Source of the DNA: Lawsonibacter sp.
GTDB taxonomy: Bacteria; Bacillota; Clostridia; Oscillospirales; Oscillospiraceae
Reading direction: 5' to 3'
DNA length: 64,000 nt
Assembly: GCA_022796195.1 (NCBI GenBank)
Contig: JAAWIE010000001.1
Span: 62,001-126,000 of the forward strand
The notes under the pieces are model-generated. The model was not told the origin of the DNA. It saw only the letters and a program-made list of their open reading frames with translations, and did not search any database. A program made the translations under genes and the position numbers. Shown here one piece after another: positions 46,214 through 55,694 of the stretch; the stretch's first letter is position 1; each line of letters starts with the position of its first letter.

Positions 46214-46773
46214 TTACGGCGTTTGGCCGATAAAAATCCAAAGGATGTACCGCAGGCCCCGCCTACGATGTGCATGAAATTGGCCACATTGTCCTGTACA
46301 AAGACGATGGCGTAGACCTCCTGCCCCAGATAGAGCAGGGCCGCAAGGACCATAGTCAAGGGAATTTTCCCGTCCTGCATGCCGGACAGAGAGGCCAGCA
46401 TAATCAACATAAATACGATTCCGCTGGCCCCCAGCAGGGCGGAACCGGGGAAGCACACGAACTGCAAAAGTCCAGAAATCAGGGCCGTAAGCGCGATGCC
46501 TGCCAGCAAAGCTGGACTGCCGTACTTTTCCTCCATGGGCGGGCCGACCACCAGCAGAAGAAGCATATTCCCTAAAAAGTGGCTGGCGCCGGCGTGGCCC
46601 AGCACGTGGCCGAACAGGCGCACATAAGTAAGGGGCTCTGACAGGGGCGACCGGTAGACGGAAAACAGGTGCCAGGTGGTCCAGTTTTTCGTCAGGTAAC
46701 CCAGGGCCAGAGCCAGCAGAGACAGAAGAAAAAAGCTGAGGATGACAGGAGAATTATACTGCAATTTTTTCAT
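46210..46773 (-). CDS. Rhomboid family intramembrane serine protease
   Basis: ASHFLGNMLLLLVVG, catalytic LLGASGIVFMLIM, NFMHIVGGACG; ATGA overlap with the PRTase gene. Confidence 0.85.
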   Translation of the reverse strand: MKKLQYNSPVILSFFLLSLLALALGYLTKNWTTWHLFSVYRSPLSEPLTYVRLFGHVLGHAGASHFLGNMLLLLVVGPPMEEKYGSPALLAGIALTALISGLLQFVCFPGSALLGASGIVFMLIMLASLSGMQDGKIPLTMVLAALLYLGQEVYAIVFVQDNVANFMHIVGGACGTSFGFLSAKRRK

Positions 46774-46804
46774 ATCGTTCCACCATCTAAGACTGTTTTA
46801 ACAA

Positions 46805-46831
46805 GGGGCTTCCCAGAACTTGGGAAGCCCC
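46805..46831 (-). terminator. Hairpin between the P-type ATPase and the rhomboid gene
   Basis: GGGGCTTCCCA-gaact-TGGGAAGCCCC. Confidence 0.65.
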
Positions 46832-46837
46832 CGGTCC

Positions 46838-49483
46838 TTATGCGCTGCGGGATAAAACCTTCCGAAGCAGGTCCACCGGGATCATGGTAACCGCTAGAAC
46901 GGCCACCACGCACCAGCCTGCTGGGCCGAAGGGTACGCAGCTGAACATACTGCCCACCCAACTTGTGGCGGGAATCAGCCCCGCATTGACAATCGCCGCC
47001 TGAACCAGGATGATGGTAGCAAACACCTTTAAGAATCCGGTATTTTCATTCAAACCCTTAAAAATTGCAAAGCCCTCATCCCGGACGTTGAAGCCGTTAA
47101 ACAGTGCGCACCAGATGAACAGAACGAAGTAGGCGGAGAGCTTCTGCTCCGTGGTGGCGAAGAACTGGTTGAAGAAGGGGAGCTTTAGGAAGGCGAAGCT
47201 CAAGGCCGTCAGCCATATGCCCATGGTGACGATCTGCACCATCATAGCCTTGCTGACAATACTCTCGTCTCTTCTCCGGGGTGTTTCCGCCATATAATGT
47301 TCCCGGGCGGGCTCATTGCCCAGCATGATGGCCCCCAGGCCGTCCATGACCAAGTTGACGAACAGCAGATGGGTCACCTTCAGCGGCTCTTCCACCCCGA
47401 AGAAGGGGGCAACCGCACTGACCACAACGGCGGCCACGTTAATCACCAGCTGGAATTTACAGAATTTCAGAATGTTGTGGTAAATAGTCCGGCCATACCA
47501 GATGGCGTCTTTGATGGACTTAAAGTTGTCGTCCAGAATGACAATCTTACCCGCCTCTTTGGCCGCCTCGGTGCCGCTGCCCATGGCAAACCCTACGTCT
47601 GCCCGTTTCAAGGCCGGAGAGTCGTTGACCCCGTCGCCAGTCATGCCCACCACCAGATTCATCTCCTGGCAGAGCCGGACCATGCGGGATTTGTCTGTGG
47701 GCAGAGCCCGGGCAATGACCCGGATGCGGGGGATGATTTTCTTTACTTCATCGTCAGACAGCTTGCTCAGCTGGCTGGAAGTCAGCGCCACATCATCCTG
47801 GTTTTTCAACAGTCCGGCATCCTTGGCGATGGCCACGGCAGTCTCCAGCCGGTCGCCGGTAATCATGACCACCTGAATGCCGGCGCTCTGCACTTCGGCG
47901 ATGGCCTCTCGGGCCTCGGGGCGGACGTCGTCCCGAATGCCGAAAAAGCCGATGACGGTGGTGTCCGAATTGATCTGGTCCTGGGTCATCTCTTTGTCGG
48001 AGTAGCCGAAGGCCAGCACACGCATAGACCGGCCCGCCAGCTCGTCAATTTTGGCGCTGAGCTGTTTGGCGTCGATCACATGAATATCACCGTTGAGGCT
48101 GAGATACTTGCCGGACACCGCCAGAAACTTTTCTGGTGCGCCTTTGTAGAAGGTTTTATCCAGTTCTCTCAGCTGGGCTTGACTAAACTTGTTGGCGGAG
48201 TTGAAACTCTGGGACTGGGTGACGGTGTAGGTTGCATCCAGCTTCTTCAAGATGTCCGCGCCCAGATACTTTACCAGAGCCTGGTCGGTGGCGTTGCCGC
48301 CGATCACCCGGCCCTCCGCGTCAAACATGGACTGGGTGTTTTTGCCGATAGCCAGGTCCAGCAGGCCCTTGATTTTCCCGTGGCTGGGCAGTTCTGACAG
48401 GGGGATGGAAATGCCGTCGGCGGTGAAGAACTCCACCACCTCCAAGTGGCCCTTGGTGATGGTACCTGTCTTATCACTGAACAGGATATTCAGAGAACCG
48501 GCGGTCTCAATGCCCTCCGCCTTGCGCACCAATACATTATGGTCCAGCATCTTGCTGGTGTTCTGCATCAGTACCAGGGAGATCATCAGCGGCAGGCCCT
48601 CGGGTACCGCGCAGACGATGATGACGATAGCAAGGGACACCGCCTCAATCACGTCCTTGATGACTTCTGTGGTTCCGGCCGCCAGGTAGGGTCCAACCCC
48701 ACCGGCGGACACCACAAAGTAGCCCATATACATCACCGCAATCACAACTGCGCCGATGTAGCCGAATGTGGAGATCATCCCTGCCAGCTTGGACAGCTTG
48801 ACCTTTAACGGGGAGTCGGGCTCCTCATCCTGCATCTCCTCGGCCATTCTGCCCATCATGGTGGATACGCCTACCTTCTGCACATCCATAACGCCCTCGC
48901 CGTCGAACAGGACTGCTCCACGAAACAGGGAGTGCTGGTCCACAAAGGTGTCCCCTGTGATCTCCCCGGCCAGCTGGAAGCCGTCTTCCGCTGCGGTCTT
49001 CCGGCACTCCTCCGCCTCTCCGTTGAGGGCGGAGTTGTCCACCTTCAGTGTGCCGAACACCAGCACGCCGTCCGCCGGAATCTTGTCGCCGGACTGGAGC
49101 AGCACCTTGTCCCCTACCACCACGTCGTCCACGTCGATGACAGAGATCACACCGTTCCGGTAGACCTTGCACTGATCCTTTTTGGTGCTGTCTTTCAGTT
49201 CGCGGTACTTGCTGTCGCTGGCTACTCCGGTTTTGGCAGAGACAAAGGCGACAATCAAAATGGCAGCGATGGTGCCCACCGGCTCATAGATATCCGCATA
49301 GCCAAGGGCCCACATAACAATCATCAGTACCGCGATTGCCAGCAGAATCCGGATCATAGGGTCGCCAAAGGTTTCTTTAAACTCCGCCCAAAAGGTAGTG
49401 GGCTCCGAGTCAGGGATCAGGTTACTGCCGTGTTGTTCCCGCGAGGCGGCAGCCTCTCGGTCAGATAATCCATTGAAGTGCAT
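46838..49483 (-). CDS. Calcium-type cation-translocating P-type ATPase
   Basis: LFSDKTGTITKGHLEV, MTGDGVNDSPALKRADVGFAMGSGTEAAKEAG, VPEGLPLMISLVL (PEGL motif). Confidence 0.95.
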   Translation of the reverse strand: MHFNGLSDREAAASREQHGSNLIPDSEPTTFWAEFKETFGDPMIRILLAIAVLMIVMWALGYADIYEPVGTIAAILIVAFVSAKTGVASDSKYRELKDSTKKDQCKVYRNGVISVIDVDDVVVGDKVLLQSGDKIPADGVLVFGTLKVDNSALNGEAEECRKTAAEDGFQLAGEITGDTFVDQHSLFRGAVLFDGEGVMDVQKVGVSTMMGRMAEEMQDEEPDSPLKVKLSKLAGMISTFGYIGAVVIAVMYMGYFVVSAGGVGPYLAAGTTEVIKDVIEAVSLAIVIIVCAVPEGLPLMISLVLMQNTSKMLDHNVLVRKAEGIETAGSLNILFSDKTGTITKGHLEVVEFFTADGISIPLSELPSHGKIKGLLDLAIGKNTQSMFDAEGRVIGGNATDQALVKYLGADILKKLDATYTVTQSQSFNSANKFSQAQLRELDKTFYKGAPEKFLAVSGKYLSLNGDIHVIDAKQLSAKIDELAGRSMRVLAFGYSDKEMTQDQINSDTTVIGFFGIRDDVRPEAREAIAEVQSAGIQVVMITGDRLETAVAIAKDAGLLKNQDDVALTSSQLSKLSDDEVKKIIPRIRVIARALPTDKSRMVRLCQEMNLVVGMTGDGVNDSPALKRADVGFAMGSGTEAAKEAGKIVILDDNFKSIKDAIWYGRTIYHNILKFCKFQLVINVAAVVVSAVAPFFGVEEPLKVTHLLFVNLVMDGLGAIMLGNEPAREHYMAETPRRRDESIVSKAMMVQIVTMGIWLTALSFAFLKLPFFNQFFATTEQKLSAYFVLFIWCALFNGFNVRDEGFAIFKGLNENTGFLKVFATIILVQAAIVNAGLIPATSWVGSMFSCVPFGPAGWCVVAVLAVTMIPVDLLRKVLSRSA

Positions 49484-49626
49484 GAGAAATTCTCCTTCGT
49501 ACATAGGAGAGAGGGGGGCGCAGAGGCCCTCCTCTCTTTCCGGTAATTTCGACCTCTTCTTCCTGCAGCGGAATGCAGGTTCTCAGACGCCGGCCTTTCT
49601 ATACATGGTAGCCATAAACGCGGCGC

Positions 49627-50223
49627 TTATACATACCGGCCAACCAGTTCTCCTAATCCGGGGTCGGTGGTGGCCTGTCCGATGGCGTTGAACTTCCACT
49701 CCCCATTGTAGCGGTATACCTCGCCAAAAATCATCGCCGTCATATTGGTGTAATTTTCGTTCAGGTTATACTTGCACAGTTCCTGGTTGGTGCGCGCGTC
49801 CACAATGCGGATAAAGGCGTTTTGAATCATGCCAAAATGTTGGCGGCGCTGAACTGCCTGATAAATATTGACCACCAGGACAATCCGGTCATATTCGGCG
49901 GGAACATGGGCCAGATCAATTACAATCTGCTCATCGTCTCCCTCCCCTGCGCCGGTAAGGTTGTCGCCCATATGGCGGACTGTACCCGACGGATGAGTCA
50001 GGTTTCCAAAGAAAACGATGTCCATTTTGTCGGTGATCTTGCCCCCGCGCAGCAGCAGTGCGGAGGCGTCGCAGTCAATCGCCTGCTGTCCGCCGCCCAA
50101 CAGGCCGCCCAGCAGCCCTTTTTTCTGGGCCTCGTCCCAGCCCAGGCCCACCACCACGGTGTCCAAGCCGGCGTTGTCTTTGGTCAAGCTGACCTTTTGC
50201 CCCTTCTGCAAACTGACAGACAT
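49627..50223 (-). CDS. TerD family protein (divergent metal site, IDCDASA)
   Basis: [30 protein letters not shown]...GDNLTGAGEGDDEQIVIDLAHVP...[11 protein letters not shown]. Confidence 0.9.
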   Translation of the reverse strand: MSVSLQKGQKVSLTKDNAGLDTVVVGLGWDEAQKKGLLGGLLGGGQQAIDCDASALLLRGGKITDKMDIVFFGNLTHPSGTVRHMGDNLTGAGEGDDEQIVIDLAHVPAEYDRIVLVVNIYQAVQRRQHFGMIQNAFIRIVDARTNQELCKYNLNENYTNMTAMIFGEVYRYNGEWKFNAIGQATTDPGLGELVGRYV

Positions 50224-50247
50224 AGTATGTTCCTCCTCAAATCGTGA

Positions 50248-50850
50248 TTACTTTCTTCCAGCCTGCCAGCGCAGCCCCCAGTGGAACGCGGCGTCCAGCG
50301 CCGGGTGGCCGGGGTAAAACTGGACAATTTTTTCCACGCTGAAAGTCTCGTCGTTAAGGTTCTCCAGCAGAACCAACCCGCACATAACGTCGTTGGAGTT
50401 GTAGGAATCCATTTTAACAATCAGGTCTTCGGCGCCCGGATACTTGATGGTGACCGTGGCGTCCGCCTGCTGCCAGTTGGCGACCCCCTCGTAGATAAAG
50501 GTATAGACTAAAATCCGCTTGAAGAGGGCGATTTGGTTTCCGTCGATGCGCAGGTTTTCCCCCGTGGTTACCGCGCCGGTGCGGTCGTCGCCGTCCAGCG
50601 CAATGTACGGCGGCTGACGCAGGGAGCCGAAGGCGTTGCCCAGCGCCTGGACTACCCCTTTCTGTCCGTTTTTGAACTCAAAGAGGCATCCAAGGTCCAG
50701 GTCAATCCCCTGTCCGCCGCTGAACATGCCAAACAGGCCCTTTTTGGCGGGCTTGGTATTCCAATTCAGATTGATGAGGATTTCTCCCAATCCTGCCGGA
50801 GTTCCTTTTTTCAGGCTGACTTTTTTTCCTTTTTCCAGACTGATTGCCAC
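50248..50850 (-). CDS. TerD family protein (divergent TerD-like paralog)
   Basis: MAISLEKGKKVSLKKGTPAGLGEILINLNWNTKP...GIDLDLGCLFEFKNGQKG...YIALDGDDRTGAVTTGENLRI. Confidence 0.85.
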   Translation of the reverse strand: MAISLEKGKKVSLKKGTPAGLGEILINLNWNTKPAKKGLFGMFSGGQGIDLDLGCLFEFKNGQKGVVQALGNAFGSLRQPPYIALDGDDRTGAVTTGENLRIDGNQIALFKRILVYTFIYEGVANWQQADATVTIKYPGAEDLIVKMDSYNSNDVMCGLVLLENLNDETFSVEKIVQFYPGHPALDAAFHWGLRWQAGRK

Positions 50851-50865
50851 AACAAATCCTCCTTG

Positions 50866-51447
50866 TTACTCAACATCGACGCCATAGTTGGCGCACAGGG
50901 CGGCAAGCCCGCCCTGATAGCCGCTTCCGATGGCGTTAAACTTCCACTCGCCGTTGTGCTTGTACAGCTCGCCGAACACCACGGCGGTCTCAATGGAGAA
51001 GTCCTCCCCCAGATCGTAGCGCAGCAGTTCTTCGCCGCTGGCCTCGTTGACAATTCGGATAAAGGCGTTGTTCACCATCCCGAAGTTCTGCCGGCGGGTC
51101 TCCGCCTCGTAAATAGTAGCAGTAAAGGCGATATGGGTGATTGTGTCGGGCAGCTTGGTCAGATCAACTTTAATCTGCTCGTCGTCTCCGTCGCCCTCGC
51201 CGGTGAGGTTGTCGCCTATGTGCTCCACCCCGCCGGAGCTGTGTTTCAGATTGCCATAGAAGACAAAGTCTCCAGACCCCGTGGTTTTCCCGCTGTCTCC
51301 CAGAAGAAACGCCGCGGCGTCCAAGTCGAAATCGCCGCCGGTGTCAAAACGGTTGACGTCCCAGCCCAGGCCCACCACGACCCTGGTCAAGCCCGGCGCG
51401 TCCTTGGTCAAGCTGACTTTCTGCCCCTTTTTCAAACTGATTGGCAT
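50866..51447 (-). CDS. TerD family protein
   Basis: [30 protein letters not shown]...[11 protein letters not shown]...[19 protein letters not shown]. Confidence 0.95.
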   Translation of the reverse strand: MPISLKKGQKVSLTKDAPGLTRVVVGLGWDVNRFDTGGDFDLDAAAFLLGDSGKTTGSGDFVFYGNLKHSSGGVEHIGDNLTGEGDGDDEQIKVDLTKLPDTITHIAFTATIYEAETRRQNFGMVNNAFIRIVNEASGEELLRYDLGEDFSIETAVVFGELYKHNGEWKFNAIGSGYQGGLAALCANYGVDVE

Positions 51448-51459
51448 GCTGCATCCTCC

Positions 51460-52041
51460 TTACGCTACTTCAATTCCATAATGTCCGCACAGGGCCGCTA
51501 AGCCGCCCTGGAAGCCGCTCCCGATGGCGTTGAACTTCCACTCGCCGTTGTGGCGGTACAGCTCGCCTACCACGATGGCCGTCTCAATGGAAAAGTCCTC
51601 TCCCAGGTCATAGCGGATCAGGTCCGCGCCGGTGACGCTGTCCTGAATGTGGATATAGGCGTTGGACACCTGTCCGAAATTTTGCCGGCGGGTCTCCGCA
51701 TCATAAATGGTTACAGTGAAGGCCACCCGCTCTACAGAGGCGGGGACCTTAGCCAGGTCCACCACAATCTGCTCGTCGTCCCCGTCGCCCTCGCCGGTGA
51801 GATTGTCACCCATGTGCTTTACCGCGCCGCTGGGGTGCTCCAGATTTCCATAAAATACAAATTCTTTCTCGGTGGGGCATTTGCCGTTTCCGCCCACCAT
51901 GAAGGCGGCGGCGTCCAGGTCAAAGGCCGCGCCGGAGTCAAAGATGTTGACGTCCCAGCCCAGACCCACTACGATTTGAGACAGCCCCGGGTTCCCCTTG
52001 GTCAAATCTACCTTTTGTCCCTTGCTCAGATTGATCGCCAT
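51460..52041 (-). CDS. TerD family protein
   Basis: [30 protein letters not shown]...[11 protein letters not shown]...[19 protein letters not shown]. Confidence 0.95.
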   Translation of the reverse strand: MAINLSKGQKVDLTKGNPGLSQIVVGLGWDVNIFDSGAAFDLDAAAFMVGGNGKCPTEKEFVFYGNLEHPSGAVKHMGDNLTGEGDGDDEQIVVDLAKVPASVERVAFTVTIYDAETRRQNFGQVSNAYIHIQDSVTGADLIRYDLGEDFSIETAIVVGELYRHNGEWKFNAIGSGFQGGLAALCGHYGIEVA

Positions 52042-52066
52042 AGTTGATTCCTCCGTTTTTCACATT

Positions 52067-53212
52067 TTATTGTTGATTGGGCACATGGTATCGATGGTTA
52101 AAGTCGGCTTTGATGGCCTCCAGCCGCTTCTGGTCCTCCACCCGCTGCTTGCGGGCGTTTTCCTGAATCTGCCGGGTTTCGTCAATACCGGACACGATGG
52201 TATGCCAGGTCTTTTCCAGCGTTTCAATTTTTATGGAACTGCCTGAAGCCAGACGGGCGGTCATCTTGGACTGCTCCGCGGTGTTTTGGGCGTTCCGGAT
52301 GAGCATCTCGTTGGTCTTGGCGTCCAGGGCGGACATGGCCTCGGCTTGAATCCGCTGGCGCTTGAGCATAATGGCCTGGGTCAGCGCCTGCTTGAAGACG
52401 GGCAGGGTGATGATAAAGGCGGAGTTGATTTTTCGGACCAGATTCATGTTGCTGAACTGCATGGTCTTGATCATGGGGATGGACTGCATCGCCACGTTCT
52501 CGGCAGTGCGCAGGTCTTGGGTACGCTGTTCCAGCATCATCAGCGCCTGTTCCAGTGTCGTCAGGTCAAATTGGATGGAGGCGTCTCCCGTGGCCTCCAT
52601 CTCTCCACGGCGCTGGGCAATGTAGTCCTCCAGCTCCCGGCACCCCTGTTCGCCGGCCAAAATATATTTTACCAGCTGGTGATAGTAGTCCACATTGGCC
52701 TGGAACATCTCTTCCAGCTTGCGGTTGGACTGCTTGATCTCCGATTCATACTGCTTTAGCTGCACATAGATCTTGTCCACCTCTTCGCCCATGGTGTGGT
52801 ATTTAGCCAAAATTTTGTCCAGCTGTTTGCGCAGATTGCCAAAGAGTTTTCCAAACAGGCCCGGATTGTCTTTGATCTCCTCAATGTCAAACTTATCCAT
52901 AATTTTGGCCAGAGTGGTAAGCATGGCGCTGGAGTTGTCCAGCTGGGACAGGTTCATGCTGTTGAGAATCACGTCCGAGCATTTGGAAATCTCCTCTGCC
53001 GCGCCGCTGCCAAAGGACACAATGCTCTCCAGATTGTACACCTCAATCTGGCTTGCCAGAGCGTCTACCTCCGGCGAGTTGACCAGGGCCAGAGTCATCT
53101 GGTCCCGGTCCGCCTGCACGTCGTACTGCTGGACCACCTCCGGTTCCTGGACCGGGGCAATTTCCAGAGACGGGGCCTGCCCGGGGGCCGGCCGGCCGAA
53201 ATCTAATCCCAT
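52067..53212 (-). CDS. Toxic anion resistance protein, TelA family
   Basis: EEISKCSDVILNSMNLSQLDNSSAMLTTLAKIMDKFDI...LFGKLFGNLRKQLDKILAKYHTMGEEVDKIY; TLEKTWHTIVSGIDETRQIQE. Confidence 0.93.
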   Translation of the reverse strand: MGLDFGRPAPGQAPSLEIAPVQEPEVVQQYDVQADRDQMTLALVNSPEVDALASQIEVYNLESIVSFGSGAAEEISKCSDVILNSMNLSQLDNSSAMLTTLAKIMDKFDIEEIKDNPGLFGKLFGNLRKQLDKILAKYHTMGEEVDKIYVQLKQYESEIKQSNRKLEEMFQANVDYYHQLVKYILAGEQGCRELEDYIAQRRGEMEATGDASIQFDLTTLEQALMMLEQRTQDLRTAENVAMQSIPMIKTMQFSNMNLVRKINSAFIITLPVFKQALTQAIMLKRQRIQAEAMSALDAKTNEMLIRNAQNTAEQSKMTARLASGSSIKIETLEKTWHTIVSGIDETRQIQENARKQRVEDQKRLEAIKADFNHRYHVPNQQ

Positions 53213-53218
53213 ACTTCA

Positions 53219-55483
53219 TTAACTCCTTCCAAACCATTTTCTGATAGAACCCCGCCCCCGCTCTGAAATCCGGGTGAAATCCGGGGGCGGCAGGTCATAA
53301 AGGTACTCGCCAATCTGCTGTTCATTGGCGAAGGGGGCGGTAAAGTACCGCTCGATGCACTGGTAGCCTGTGGGGACGAAGAACAAAATGTCAAACCCCA
53401 ACAGGTTTAGGAAGGCAAACAAGATGCCGTCTTCCAGGGATAGTATTTCCTCTGAGGTGTGAATCACAATCAGTTTCGGATTCTTTTTGGTAAAATCAAA
53501 CTTCTGGAGCAGGCGCAGCAGCTCCTTTTTCAAGTTCAGGGCCGCGGCAATGACGGTATACTCCGTGCCGTTTTGGTAGGTGCCTGCGATGGTCCGCCGG
53601 TCCAGCAGGAGCTGGAGCTTGTCCAGCAGATAATCCTGCATCTCCCCCCGCAAAATGCCATAGGGGTACGCCTTGTGGGCCTTAATCTTATCCTTGAGCA
53701 GTCTGCCGTTTCGCAAAAATTGGGTTGCGCCGGCTCGCATGGGATTTTCGTCCAGGGGACTGGTCCAGGGCAATTTGGGCACTACCAGGGTTTCCGGCGT
53801 CATCAGCTTCTTGATTTCCAGCCAGTACCGCCCGACATCCCCGTCCTTCACACCGCATATTTTTTCCAGCAGTACAGGCAGGGTTACCATACCGTTGTTC
53901 ACCTGAAAGGAGGGCCGGTATTTCAGTTCCTGGTCCCACAGAATGGCAATTTCTTCATACATCGTCCGCAGGGTGATGGCCTCTGCCTTGGCGTACTGCT
54001 GGTTTCGATAGAGTCCCGTGTCCTGATACATCATGCCGTCCAAGTCCCGTTCCGCCTGGTAGGCCGCCGTGCTCACCCGCAGCTGACCGCTCTCCGCCGG
54101 GAACGCCTCCATAGAGAGGGAATCTTCATAGCGCAGCTCCAGCAGGGCGGGGTCCCGCAGACAGCTCCCCTTGTCCAGGCTGGGCTGGAGCAGCGCCACG
54201 TCCACCGGGAGCTTTGCCAGCAGCCGCAGGAAACGGGCCTCATGTTCCGTCGTGCCTCCACCAAAGAGGAGGAAAACCGGCACCTCCGGCGGTTTCCAGC
54301 CCTCAAACAGTTCCTTTTGCCAACGTTTCAGCCAGCACAGGAGGTAAACCGCCTGGTTTGCCGCCCTGGACACATTCCGGTCCGGTCCCCCCTCTTCCAA
54401 TACAAGGTCGAGGAATCCTTTTACCATCAGACTTTGCAGTTCCGCGCTGGCGGGACAGCGGATGTTTTGGGCCAGATCGCCCGCCATCTGCTCAAGGTTC
54501 CGATAGTTTTTTCGCGGCACCGCGGCGACCTCCTCCGGGGTGGGAACTGGGATGCTGCCGTTGACCACACAGACCCGCCTCCCTTCGCTTTTCAGCCGCT
54601 GGTAAAACCCAAAGAGATCGGCGGAGAAGGTCAGCCGGTCAGGAACGCCGTACTGCGCCAGGAAGCTGTTATAAAAGAACCGCCCTTCGCCGCCTCGGAG
54701 GCTGGGACTGGTCAGCAATTGGTTCAGTTCCGGCCGTTCCATCCAGGCGTTTGTGCAGGGCTCCAGCTTGGGCGGCGCTCCATACAGCCTGCGCCGGTTG
54801 ACGTCCCGGGCAAGCTCCTCCCGGAGCCGCTGCAAGCTGAAATGCGGGGGGAAGGGGGACAGCCCTTCGGCCTGATAGAGCCGGGAGAGCTGGGAAGACG
54901 GGTCCAGCCTGCGATAGCCCTCGTCGCCCTCCCGCTCCAGCAGCGCCAGATCGGCCCCCGCTCTGGACAGCACAAGGAAAAGCTGAAGCTCATAGACGCT
55001 GATTGCCCCGTCATACAGAATTTTGGGGGGAACTTCCGTCCCCAGCCGGTTTACAATTCGTTCAAACCGGTAATAGAGCCAGCACATATACTTGATATAG
55101 GCATTTCGAAGCATATTTTCATTTTTCCCCTGGCGAAGCATGTCCTCCAGGGTAGAAGCCATGGCCGAAGCCACCGCTTCTCTCTGTCCGGGGGACATGC
55201 GGGGCAGCCATTTGGCAAGCCGCTGGGACAGAAAACCGCAGTCGCGCTGGAAGTCCGTTCCCATCATTTCGCCGAAATAGGCCAGCTGGCCGGGGTCTGG
55301 ATTGGGGAGCCGGCCGTCAATGATGACGCCGCCCTGCCTTGCCGCCTCGTAGTACCGGCGCAAAAAGGCGGTCACCTCCGGCGAATTTCCGGCAAAGCGG
55401 TAAAAATAGACAGACTTTTCCGGCCGCTCTGGGAGCGGGACAAAATAATCATCCAATTTTTTCAATGGAGCCTGTTGAAACAT
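53219..55483 (-). CDS. YceG-like protein of the Ter stress locus
   Basis: 754-aa protein with duplicated YceG-type segments (IKYMCWLYYRFERIV...PPKILYDGAISVYELQLFLVLSRAGADL; LFAFLNLLGFDILFFVPTGYQCIERYF). Confidence 0.7.
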   Translation of the reverse strand: MFQQAPLKKLDDYFVPLPERPEKSVYFYRFAGNSPEVTAFLRRYYEAARQGGVIIDGRLPNPDPGQLAYFGEMMGTDFQRDCGFLSQRLAKWLPRMSPGQREAVASAMASTLEDMLRQGKNENMLRNAYIKYMCWLYYRFERIVNRLGTEVPPKILYDGAISVYELQLFLVLSRAGADLALLEREGDEGYRRLDPSSQLSRLYQAEGLSPFPPHFSLQRLREELARDVNRRRLYGAPPKLEPCTNAWMERPELNQLLTSPSLRGGEGRFFYNSFLAQYGVPDRLTFSADLFGFYQRLKSEGRRVCVVNGSIPVPTPEEVAAVPRKNYRNLEQMAGDLAQNIRCPASAELQSLMVKGFLDLVLEEGGPDRNVSRAANQAVYLLCWLKRWQKELFEGWKPPEVPVFLLFGGGTTEHEARFLRLLAKLPVDVALLQPSLDKGSCLRDPALLELRYEDSLSMEAFPAESGQLRVSTAAYQAERDLDGMMYQDTGLYRNQQYAKAEAITLRTMYEEIAILWDQELKYRPSFQVNNGMVTLPVLLEKICGVKDGDVGRYWLEIKKLMTPETLVVPKLPWTSPLDENPMRAGATQFLRNGRLLKDKIKAHKAYPYGILRGEMQDYLLDKLQLLLDRRTIAGTYQNGTEYTVIAAALNLKKELLRLLQKFDFTKKNPKLIVIHTSEEILSLEDGILFAFLNLLGFDILFFVPTGYQCIERYFTAPFANEQQIGEYLYDLPPPDFTRISERGRGSIRKWFGRS

Positions 55484-55531
55484 AATCTTCAAAGTCCCTC
55501 TTTGCGATTGTGTCTGTAAGCCTTGCATAAG

Positions 55532-55560
55532 ATTGTACCACAAAACTCCCGCATTTTCAA
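55532..55560 (-). promoter_or_regulatory. Promoter of the leftward Ter operon
   Basis: Minus strand TTGAAA - 17 bp (ATGCGGGAGTTTTGTGG) - TACAAT. Confidence 0.75.
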
Positions 55561-55618
55561 CAAAATAATACACAACCCCTCTTTATGCACCTTTTTCCTC
55601 AAAACAGGAGATTGCCTG

Positions 55619-55647
55619 TTTCAAACTCTGGCTTTTTGTGCTATAAT
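55619..55647 (+). promoter_or_regulatory. Promoter of the rightward Ter arm
   Basis: TTTCAA - 17 bp - TATAAT; the -35 is weak. Confidence 0.5.
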
Positions 55648-55694
55648 CGCTTCAGTCCGAACCATCTGGATTCGGAGAAAATGAGGTGAGAAAG

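Noticed and set aside
53459-55519. 686-aa plus-strand ORF opposite the YceG-like gene
   Set aside because: Long antisense open frame without RBS or motifs; the minus frame fits the Ter operon.
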